The position numbers were made by a program, and so were the translations under genes. 6,726 bases of DNA from an uncultured Acidimicrobiaceae bacterium. Its GTDB lineage: Bacteria; Actinomycetota; Acidimicrobiia; Acidimicrobiales; Ilumatobacteraceae. This document shows, piece after piece, positions 1 to 5,405 of this stretch; position 1 is the stretch's first letter, and each line of letters begins with the position of its first letter. The notes beneath the pieces are model-generated. The model had not been told where the DNA came from. It was given only the letters and a program-made list of their open reading frames with translations, and did no database searches. The stretch covers positions 1 through 6,726 of the forward strand of contig CAIXHI010000171.1 in the NCBI GenBank assembly GCA_903919215.1, in the 5' to 3' direction.

Positions 1-921
1 CTCGCCGTGGTCGCTGCAGTGGTCGCGGTACGCCTGCACGAGCTCGTCAGGAGCCCAGAAGGGCTCGTCGGGGATGCCCATGACGGCCTTCGTGCGAGCC
101 ACCTGCTCTGCCGTGAACGGGTTGCCGTGCGCCTCGTGGCGGTCGGTGAGATCGGGGCTGGGTGTGGCGATGTGCGAGCGCAGCACGAGCAGGCTCGGCG
201 CATCGGTGACGGCCATGGCGCGGCGCAGTGCGGCCTCGAGCGCGTCGCAGTCGTCGGCGATCTCGCCCAACTGCTCCACGTGCCAGCCGTACGCCTGGAA
301 ACGGCCCACCACGTCGTCGCTGTAGGTGAGGTTGGTGTCGCCGTCGATGGTGATGTGGTTGTCGTCGTAGACGCAGATCAGACTGCCGAGTTGCTGGTGA
401 CCGGCCAGCGACGCAGCCTCGTGGCTGACACCCTCCATCAGGCATCCATCGCCGACGATCACGTACGTGCGGTGGTCCATCACATCGGCACCGAACGTGC
501 CGCGCAGGCGGCGCTCAGCGAGCGCCATACCCACCGCGTTGGCGAAACCCTGTCCCAGCGGACCGGTGGTGACCTCGACACCGGCCGTGTGGCCGACCTC
601 CGGGTGGCCGGGTGTGGCCGAGCCCCATTGGCGGAAGGCCTTGATGTCGTCGAGTTCCAGACCGTACCCAGCGAGGTACAACAGGGCGTACTGCAGCATT
701 GAGGCATGTCCGCCGGACAGAATGAAGCGGTCGCGGTCGACCCACTGCGGATCGGTGGGATCGTGGCGCAGCACTCGGCTGTAGATCGTGTGAGCCAATG
801 GTGCGAGCGCCATGGCCGTTCCCTGATGACCGCTCTTGGCGTAGAGCGGGGCGTCCATCGCGAAACCGCGGATGAGCGCGATGGCCTGTCGATCGAGTTC
901 TGGAGTCAGCGTGTTGGACAC
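1..921 (-). CDS. tkt: Transketolase, N-terminal half (gene runs off the left edge)
   Basis: Transketolase moves two-carbon ketol units between sugar phosphates in the non-oxidative pentose phosphate pathway, using thiamine diphosphate and a divalent metal in the cytosol. The 307 visible codons cover the thiamine-diphosphate domain: SGHQGT at 30-35, DRDRFILSGGHASM at 62-75, GHPEVGHTAG at 105-114, TGPLGQG at 119-125, the cofactor motif GDGCLMEG at 157-164 closing with DDN (Asn188), and the HEAHG stretch at 262-266. Full-length enzymes have about 620-680 residues, so the pyrimidine and C-terminal domains lie outside the window. The frame is still open at base 1 and reads like the full-length linker, so a split N-terminal subunit is less likely. 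The GTG at 921 is chosen because homologues begin about this far before the IRGFAMDA stretch. The next in-frame ATG, codon 22, would cut off the first helix. No Shine-Dalgarno is present; a TANNNT box sits 8 bases upstream. It is the third gene after nagA on this strand. Confidence 0.95.
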   Translation of the reverse strand, partial: MSNTLTPELDRQAIALIRGFAMDAPLYAKSGHQGTAMALAPLAHTIYSRVLRHDPTDPQWVDRDRFILSGGHASMLQYALLYLAGYGLELDDIKAFRQWGSATPGHPEVGHTAGVEVTTGPLGQGFANAVGMALAERRLRGTFGADVMDHRTYVIVGDGCLMEGVSHEAASLAGHQQLGSLICVYDDNHITIDGDTNLTYSDDVVGRFQAYGWHVEQLGEIADDCDALEAALRRAMAVTDAPSLLVLRSHIATPSPDLTDRHEAHGNPFTAEQVARTKAVMGIPDEPFWAPDELVQAYRDHCSDHGE

Positions 922-929
922 GACGTCAG

Positions 930-935
930 AATCTA
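930..935 (-). promoter_or_regulatory. Putative -10 box for a leaderless transketolase transcript
   Basis: On the minus strand the hexamer TAGATT fits TANNNT and is followed by 8 bases before the GTG start at 921. No purine-rich ribosome binding site lies in the 54-base gap to the upstream gene. In actinobacteria a -10 box this close to the start codon usually means transcription begins at or next to the start codon. I see no convincing -35 box. The alternative is that the gene is only read through from nagA. Confidence 0.4.
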
Positions 936-975
936 GCCGGGCGGTCGTCTCGCAAGAGAACGGTTGCTGCGTTCG

Positions 976-1371
976 TCAGACGGGAGGCAGCAACGTGAAC
1001 GGAACGAGGTGCCACGGTCCGTGATCGACGCGGCAGTGGGCGAAGATCTGGCCGTACTCGGTGAACTCCAGTTCGCCACGTACGAGTCGGTACGTGAACT
1101 TGCCGGGCTCGACGCTGAACGGGCTGACATTACGAGCCATCTGCTCGTCGTCTTCTCCCATACCTTTGCGGAACACGACTTCGAACACACCCTGGCCCGC
1201 ATCACCGGGCGGGCAGAAGATCAGCGCCACCAGATGCGGTGTGAGCGTGACCGGAACCGGGTCGGGTGCGGCCATCGAGAACATCGCCCCGGTCAGGTCG
1301 ATGCGAGTTGACGGGCCGGGCGCCTCGCGCATCTCGAAGTTCTCGACGAAAAGTGCGGAGACGATCTGCAT
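976..1371 (-). CDS. Conserved-looking hypothetical protein, 131 aa
   Basis: I do not recognise a function. The protein begins MQIVSALFVENFEMRE, lacks a signal peptide or membrane segment, and is probably cytosolic. It has alternating beta-strand-like stretches: PVPVTLTPHLVALIF at 38-52, GVFEVVFRKG at 61-70, KFTYRLVRGELEF at 91-103 and HLVPFTLLPPV at 121-131. The opening strand, the proline-rich middle and the final VPFTLLP strand recall small beta-sandwich DUF families such as DUF6941, but that link is a guess. The two cysteines (53 and 113) do not form a metal motif. The ATG at 1371 is preferred over further in-frame starts upstream because those overlap the end of nagA, and the protein has a natural N-terminal strand from this Met. 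It starts 20 bases after the nagA stop and ends 54 bases before transketolase. Its position suggests co-transcription but does not reveal its job. Confidence 0.75.
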   Translation of the reverse strand: MQIVSALFVENFEMREAPGPSTRIDLTGAMFSMAAPDPVPVTLTPHLVALIFCPPGDAGQGVFEVVFRKGMGEDDEQMARNVSPFSVEPGKFTYRLVRGELEFTEYGQIFAHCRVDHGPWHLVPFTLLPPV

Positions 1372-1379
1372 GGTGCGCA

Positions 1380-1385
1380 AGGGTA
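1380..1385 (-). promoter_or_regulatory. Putative -10 box for a leaderless transcript of the 131-aa gene
   Basis: On the minus strand TACCCT (TANNNT) stands 8 bases before the ATG at 1371. No Shine-Dalgarno sequence is visible in the 20-base gap after nagA. The spacing matches that of the transketolase gene. A -35 box is not evident, and part of the upstream promoter region would lie inside the 3' end of nagA. Confidence 0.35.
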
Positions 1386-1391
1386 ACGGCT

Positions 1392-2477
1392 TCAGTGGGC
1401 GGGCGAACCCGCTACCCAAACCTGTTCGACCTGCAGGTCGGGGGTGAGCGCGACCAAGTCGGCCCGTTGGCCAATGGCAATCACTCCACGGTCGTGGAGT
1501 CCTAGGAGGCGCGCCGGGTTGGTGCTCGCGGCACGGACAGCGGTGGCAAGTTCGACTCCCGATGCAACGCACACGCGGATCGCCGCGTCCATCGTGAGCG
1601 CGCTGCCTGCGAGGGTGCCATCGGGGAGACGTGGCGCACCGTCACGAAACTCCAGTCGCACCGGTCCGACGGTGCCCCTGCGCCAACCGACTGCGTCGGT
1701 GACAAGGACCGCTCTGGCCGCTCCCAACGCGTTGAACCCCATGTGCACCATTCGCGGGTGCACATGGACACCGTCCGCGATCAACGACGCGGACACGGCC
1801 TCGTTGGTGAGTGCGAACGCAGCGACACCGGGGGAGCGGTGGTGCAGACCGCTCATCCCGTTGAACAGGTGGGTCACCAGGCGTGCACCGGCCGCGACCA
1901 CGGCATCGAACTCATCCGCGGACGCAGTGCTATGGCCGATGGCGACCAGCACGCCAGCACCAGTCAGTACCCGGGTGGCTTCGGTCGCGAGTGGTTGCTC
2001 GGCAGCGAGCGTCATGACGGCGATGTGGGATGGGAGGGTGCGGATCCATTCGAGATCGATCGGCACGATCAGTTCTGGCCGATGCGCTCCGGCAGCACCC
2101 CCGAGGAACGGACCTTCCAGGTGTACCCCGGCGATGGTCGGTCGGCCGGGTGTAGGGCGAGTCATTGCCTCGGCGATGCGGCGTAGGGGGTCTGCATACC
2201 GGCTGAGCGGTGCCGTGACCAGCGTGGGGCACCAGGTGGTGACGCCCTGAGCGAGCAGCAATGCGTCGAGTCGGAACCAGTCGGTTCCGACTGCGGTGGC
2301 CACGTCGACCTCGTCGATGCCGTTGACTTGCAGGTCGACAAAGCCGGGTGCGAGTACGCGATCGCCGCCACCGGTTCCCGGCCGGATGTCGGTGATGATC
2401 CCATCGGAGAACTCAACGGCCGCCTCGTCTCTCCAGCCATCGGCCGTGAGTACTCGCCCTGCGGCAACAGATGTCAT
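1392..2477 (-). CDS. nagA: N-acetylglucosamine-6-phosphate deacetylase
   Basis: NagA hydrolyses N-acetylglucosamine-6-phosphate to glucosamine-6-phosphate and acetate, the first committed step of amino-sugar use and cell-wall amino-sugar recycling, in the cytosol. The 361 residues (family usually about 370-390) show the amidohydrolase barrel: PGFVDLQVNG at 44-53, with the Q-x-N version of the first motif as in E. coli NagA; HLEGPF at 119-124 with metal ligand Glu121; GAH at 130-132; GHS with His182; THLFNGM with His203; ADGVHVH at 234-240; and TDAVG with the catalytic Asp261. The C-terminal part returns to the beta-sandwich (GQRADLVALTP at 336-346). The start at 2477 is chosen over an in-frame ATG at 2516 because GAGGA lies 7 bases before it and the predicted promoter would begin transcription downstream of 2516. 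It is divergent from the TetR gene and leads the minus-strand cluster. One oddity is that IDE follows QVNG, where a glycine-rich turn is usual. Confidence 0.95.
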   Translation of the reverse strand: MTSVAAGRVLTADGWRDEAAVEFSDGIITDIRPGTGGGDRVLAPGFVDLQVNGIDEVDVATAVGTDWFRLDALLLAQGVTTWCPTLVTAPLSRYADPLRRIAEAMTRPTPGRPTIAGVHLEGPFLGGAAGAHRPELIVPIDLEWIRTLPSHIAVMTLAAEQPLATEATRVLTGAGVLVAIGHSTASADEFDAVVAAGARLVTHLFNGMSGLHHRSPGVAAFALTNEAVSASLIADGVHVHPRMVHMGFNALGAARAVLVTDAVGWRRGTVGPVRLEFRDGAPRLPDGTLAGSALTMDAAIRVCVASGVELATAVRAASTNPARLLGLHDRGVIAIGQRADLVALTPDLQVEQVWVAGSPAH

Positions 2478-2484
2478 TGGCCGG

Positions 2485-2489
2485 TCCTC
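2485..2489 (-). promoter_or_regulatory. Ribosome binding site of nagA
   Basis: Minus-strand GAGGA with a 7-base spacer to the ATG at 2477. It decides between this start and the in-frame ATG at 2516, which has no such sequence upstream. Confidence 0.7.
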
Positions 2490-2490
2490 A

Positions 2491-2532
2491 TACGTGACGG
2501 ATGTTAGGTCGGTCATCACACGCTGACACGTA
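2491..2532. promoter_or_regulatory. Inverted repeat in the divergent region, candidate operator
   Basis: TACGTG at 2491-2496 and CACGTA at 2527-2532 are perfect inverted 6-base arms 30 bases apart. With one mismatch the arms extend to 8 bases (TACGTGAC and GACACGTA). One arm overlaps the proposed -35 of nagA and the other lies at its predicted transcription start. This is a sensible place for the adjacent TetR-family regulator to bind. The arms are more widely spaced than in a simple TetR dimer site, so two half-site pairs or DNA bending would be needed. Chance is not excluded. Confidence 0.35.
2501..2529 (-). promoter_or_regulatory. Putative nagA promoter
   Basis: On the minus strand GTGTCA (2529-2524, four of six matches to TTGACA) and TAACAT (2506-2501, TANNNT) are separated by exactly 17 bases. 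Transcription would start near 2494, giving a leader of about 17 bases that just contains the GAGGA ribosome binding site. This is read by eye and has no experimental support. Confidence 0.45.
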
Positions 2533-2544
2533 GGCCTCGTAGGC
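2529..2544 (+). repeat. Short tandem direct repeat before the TetR start
   Basis: CGTAGGC occurs at 2529-2535 and again at 2538-2544, a 9-base period. The first copy overlaps the right arm of the inverted repeat and the second overlaps the proposed -10 box of the TetR gene. It could take part in regulator binding or be chance. Confidence 0.4.
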
Positions 2545-2545
2545 T
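2540..2545 (+). promoter_or_regulatory. Putative -10 box for a leaderless TetR-gene transcript
   Basis: TAGGCT (TANNNT) ends 7 bases before the ATG at 2553. No Shine-Dalgarno sequence precedes that ATG. Transcription would begin at or next to the A of the start codon. No good -35 box is visible at 16-19 bases upstream. Confidence 0.45.
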
Positions 2546-2552
2546 GTCGAAC

Positions 2553-3167
2553 ATGTCGGAACACGGTGGAGAGCAACTGTCCACTCGTGAGTTGATCCTT
2601 GCCGAGGCGCGCAAGTGCTTCGCCGAGAGCGGATATGACGGCACCTCGCTGAACGACATCGCCGCTGGTGTCGGCATCCGCCGGCCCAGCCTGCTGCACC
2701 ACTTCCCGTCCAAGGAAGCGCTCTACGAAGAGGTGTTCGAACAGTTGCTCAGCGACTGGATCGAGCGCCTCGCTGGAGCGATCGCCGCGCCCGAGACTGG
2801 GAACCACAAGATGGAACTCGTCATTGGTGCTGGCTTCGACCTGTTCGCCGACAACCCCGACTACGTGCGCCTGATGCGCCGTGAGGCGTTGGATGGCGGT
2901 GTGCACCTTGGTATCGACATGGCAGCCGTGCTGCGACCGATGTTCGATCGTGCGGTGCTGTTCTTCGAGCGCGAGATGGACTCCGGTACGTTTCGTCGAC
3001 AGGACCCAGCACAGTTGCTGCTCACCGGCTACGGCGCGTTGCTCAGCTACTTCAGCGATGCCCCGTTTGTAGGTGGTCTGATCGACACCGATGCGCTGTC
3101 GCCCGAGGTGCTGCAGCGTCGCCGTCAGCACATCATCGACTTCTTCTTCGCCGCTCTGGAACCCTGA
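2553..3167 (+). CDS. TetR-family transcriptional regulator
   Basis: A 204-residue DNA-binding regulator of typical TetR length. The N-terminal domain is clear: TRELILAEARKCFAESGYDGTS at 11-32 is split here as helix 1 with the FAESGYDGTS turn, followed by LNDIAAGVGI at 33-42 and a recognition helix RRPSLLHHF at 43-51, then PSKEALYEEVF at 52-62. The usual Y-x-F of the family is HHF here. The C-terminal half, about 85-204, is helical and should form the ligand pocket and dimer surface; FADNPDYVRLMRREALDGG at 98-116 is typical of regulators that sense small organic or acyl-type ligands, though the ligand cannot be read from sequence. It is transcribed away from nagA and ends 69 bases before the acyl-CoA synthetase, so it may control either or both and its own gene. 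The start is supported by homology to the HTH register and by the -10 box close upstream. Confidence 0.93.
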   Translation: MSEHGGEQLSTRELILAEARKCFAESGYDGTSLNDIAAGVGIRRPSLLHHFPSKEALYEEVFEQLLSDWIERLAGAIAAPETGNHKMELVIGAGFDLFADNPDYVRLMRREALDGGVHLGIDMAAVLRPMFDRAVLFFEREMDSGTFRRQDPAQLLLTGYGALLSYFSDAPFVGGLIDTDALSPEVLQRRRQHIIDFFFAALEP

Positions 3168-3174
3168 CGGCCCG

Positions 3175-3205
3175 ACGCTGGGGGTGCATCGGGAGTGTCC
3201 AGCGT
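3175..3205. repeat. Inverted repeat between the TetR and synthetase genes
   Basis: ACGCTGG at 3175-3181 and CCAGCGT at 3199-3205 are perfect 7-base arms around a 17-base gap. The loop is long and no T-run follows, so this does not look like an intrinsic terminator. It lies just upstream of the proposed synthetase promoter and may be an operator or chance. Confidence 0.3.
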
Positions 3206-3223
3206 GGGGCACACGCGGTTGGC

Positions 3224-3229
3224 TACCGT
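3224..3229 (+). promoter_or_regulatory. Putative -10 box for a leaderless synthetase transcript
   Basis: TACCGT (TANNNT) is followed by 7 bases and then the ATG at 3237, the same geometry as the TetR gene. No Shine-Dalgarno precedes the ATG. It supports 3237 as the start over the in-frame GTG at 3195. No -35 box is evident. Confidence 0.45.
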
Positions 3230-3236
3230 GGCAGCG

Positions 3237-5405
3237 ATGATGATCACTGGCCACACGCTCTCCGAGTCCGCATCCAAGGCGTTGTTGCGCCAGTACGGGG
3301 TGCCGTTGGCGGCCGAGCGGGAGGTGCGCAGCGCCGACGACGCCGCTGCCGCTGCTGCTGAGGTGGGGTTCCCGGTCGTGGCCAAGCTGTGCGGCGACGC
3401 GATCGCACACAAGACCGAGCGCGGGCTCGTCAAGTTGCGTCTGGCCGACGCGGCAGCTGTGCATGCTGCAGCGGCGGAATTGTTGGGCAAAGCCACTCCG
3501 GCCGACGGTGACGTCACCGTGCTCGTTGCGCCGATGATCAGTGGCAACCGGGAACTCATCGCCGGGGTTGTCCGCGACCCGCAGTTCGGTGCGAACGTCA
3601 TGATCGGGATCGGCGGGGTCTTGGCCGAAGCCATTGCCGACGTGCAGTTCCGACCAGTGCCGTTGTCCAGCATCGATGCACAGGAGATGATCGACGGGCT
3701 GGCGACGCAGAAGCTGTTGGGTGAGCTTCGGGGTGAGGCGGCGGTCGACCGGGCTGCGCTGGCACAGGTGCTCCTCGGACTGTCGGCGCTGGCCGCGGCC
3801 CGTCCCGACGTCGCCAGCGTCGACGTCAACCCGCTGATCATCACCGCCGCCGGTGCGCCGGTCGCGGTGGACGCGCTGGTGGAGATCGACACTGCTCCCG
3901 GAGGGTCGTCGGCCGGCACGGCTCGGCAGCGCCCCACCGACGCTCAGTTCCGCGCCTTGTTCGACCCAAAGGGTGTGCTGGTCGCCGGTGCCTCGTCGCA
4001 CCCCGGCAAGTTCGGTTTCGTCAGCCTGCACAACCTGCTCGCCTCTGGGTACAAGGGCGGGGTGTTCGGTACGAACCTGCAGGGTGAGGAAGTGCTCGGA
4101 ATCCGCACGGTGGCCGATATCGAGCAGCTGCCCGAGGGTCAGATCGATCTCGTCTTCGTCTGCACACCGGCGGCCGCCAACCCGGCGCTCCTGCGGGCAT
4201 GTGCGGCCAAGGGTGTGAAGGCCGCATTCCTCACCAGTGCCGGCTATGGCGAGTCTGGCGATGAGGGTCGGGTAGCGGAGGCTGCGCTGGTGGCGCTCGC
4301 CGATGAGTTGGGCATCCTGCTTGCCGGACCGAACGGCCAGGGCGTCGTCAGCACACCGGCGTCGTTGTGCGCACAGATCGTCGCCCCGTATCCGCCGGCC
4401 GGTCGCATCGGCGTTGCCAGCCAGAGCGGCAACTTCGTCAGCAGCTTTCTCAACTACGCCCGCCAGACCGGGGTCGGCATCAGCCGCGCGGTATCGGCCG
4501 GCAACGCCGCAGCGGTGACTCCTGCCGACTACCTCGACTGGTACGCAGATGACGAGGCCACCGACGTCTCGCTTGCGTATGTCGAAGGTATTGCCGACGG
4601 CCGCGGGCTGCTCGAGCGGTTGGCCTCGGTCGCCGCCCGCAAGCCCCTGGTCCTCGTCAAGGGCGGAGCTACCGAGGGCGGCGCGATGGCTGCCGCGAGC
4701 CACACTGGCGCCCTCGCGGCCAACGACAAGGTGTTCGACGGGGCCTGTCGCCAGGCCGGTGTCACCCGCGCCGCCACCGTCGAGGAGGCGTTCGAGGCTG
4801 CCGCCTCCTTCGCCACGCAGCCATTGCCGAAAGGGCCGAACACGGTGGTGCTCACCACGGCGGGTGGCTGGGGTGTCGTGACCAGCGACGCCATCATCAG
4901 CGATGGTCGTCTGCAGTTGATGGCCTTGCCCGACGATCTGAAGGCCCAACTGGACACGAAGTTGCCAGCGCGCTGGAGCCACAACAACCCCGTCGACTGC
5001 GCCGGTGGGGAAACGCGCGACACGATCCCTGAGGTACTGGAGATGATCGCCGCTCATCCGGCTGTCGACGCGATCATCTACATCGGCCTCGGGATTCAGA
5101 GCAACCAGGCGCGTCTGATGAAGGAAGGGCAGTTCTACCCCGATCACGGCCTCGACCGAATCGTTGCCTACCACGAGCGCCAGGACGAACGCTTCGCCGA
5201 GGCGGCCGTTGCCCTCTCCGTGCGGTATGGAAAGCCCATCCTGTGTGCCACCGAGTTGGCAGTGGCCGACCCTGACAACCCTGGCCCGCGTGCGGTGCGG
5301 GCCGCCGGACGGCTGTGTTACGCCAGCGGCAACCGGGCGGTGACGGCACTCGGGCATCTCTGGCAGTACGCCCAGTTCCGTCAACGGCGAGGCCTCCCCG
5401 GATGA
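3237..5405 (+). CDS. NDP-forming acyl-CoA synthetase (acetate-CoA ligase family), beta-alpha fusion
   Basis: Enzymes of this family interconvert acyl-CoA plus ADP and phosphate with a carboxylic acid, CoA and ATP through phospho-histidine. The 722-residue chain carries both halves. The ATP-grasp (beta-like) part is about 5-220, with PVVAKLCGDAIAHKTERG at 46-63 (Lys50, and His58 in the HKTE context of the second phospho-histidine) and VDVNPL at 195-200. The CoA-binding domain is about 238-365 (VLVAGASSHPGKFGF at 247-261, TNLQG at 279-283, GPNGQG at 364-369). The ligase domains follow, with ASQSGNF at 394-400 and the phospho-histidine motif SHTGALA at 488-494 (His489), then TAGGWG at 541-546 and NNPVD at 583-587. 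Many relatives have the ATP-grasp part last. The substrate, acetate or another acid, cannot be read from sequence. ATG 3237 is chosen because homologues start near ITGHTLSE; GTG 3195 would add 14 residues. The gene follows TetR and overlaps dacB. Confidence 0.9.
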   Translation: MMITGHTLSESASKALLRQYGVPLAAEREVRSADDAAAAAAEVGFPVVAKLCGDAIAHKTERGLVKLRLADAAAVHAAAAELLGKATPADGDVTVLVAPMISGNRELIAGVVRDPQFGANVMIGIGGVLAEAIADVQFRPVPLSSIDAQEMIDGLATQKLLGELRGEAAVDRAALAQVLLGLSALAAARPDVASVDVNPLIITAAGAPVAVDALVEIDTAPGGSSAGTARQRPTDAQFRALFDPKGVLVAGASSHPGKFGFVSLHNLLASGYKGGVFGTNLQGEEVLGIRTVADIEQLPEGQIDLVFVCTPAAANPALLRACAAKGVKAAFLTSAGYGESGDEGRVAEAALVALADELGILLAGPNGQGVVSTPASLCAQIVAPYPPAGRIGVASQSGNFVSSFLNYARQTGVGISRAVSAGNAAAVTPADYLDWYADDEATDVSLAYVEGIADGRGLLERLASVAARKPLVLVKGGATEGGAMAAASHTGALAANDKVFDGACRQAGVTRAATVEEAFEAAASFATQPLPKGPNTVVLTTAGGWGVVTSDAIISDGRLQLMALPDDLKAQLDTKLPARWSHNNPVDCAGGETRDTIPEVLEMIAAHPAVDAIIYIGLGIQSNQARLMKEGQFYPDHGLDRIVAYHERQDERFAEAAVALSVRYGKPILCATELAVADPDNPGPRAVRAAGRLCYASGNRAVTALGHLWQYAQFRQRRGLPG
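5389..5392 (+). promoter_or_regulatory. Ribosome binding site of dacB, inside the synthetase gene
   Basis: GAGG with a 9-base spacer to the ATG at 5402. It lies in the last codons of the synthetase gene, which fits coupled translation. Confidence 0.5.

Noticed and set aside
7..702. Plus-strand open frame of 231 codons over the left end
   Set aside because: The opposite strand encodes transketolase with full cofactor motifs. This frame has no recognisable domain and a composition typical of an antisense shadow.
1444..2250. Plus-strand open frame of 268 codons opposite nagA
   Set aside because: It is rich in Ala, Arg, Ser and Thr with no domain, and nagA on the other strand accounts for the region.
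2478..2516. ATG at 2516 as the start of nagA
   Set aside because: It has no ribosome binding site and would lie between the proposed -35 and -10 boxes. The ATG at 2477 has GAGGA at ideal spacing.
2219..3212. A 14-base identical pair, CCAGCGTGGGGCAC, at 2219-2232 and 3199-3212
   Set aside because: One copy is inside nagA and the other is between genes. Nothing flanks them in common, and one such match is not surprising in GC-rich DNA of this size.
3195..3236. GTG at 3195 as the start of the synthetase
   Set aside because: The only purines upstream (GGGA) touch the codon, too close for a ribosome binding site. The added residues do not resemble the family, and the -10 box at 3224 would lie inside the gene.
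3340..3362. GCC/GCT-rich near-repeat early in the synthetase gene
   Set aside because: It encodes an alanine-rich helix at residues 36-41 and is normal coding bias, not a microsatellite of interest.
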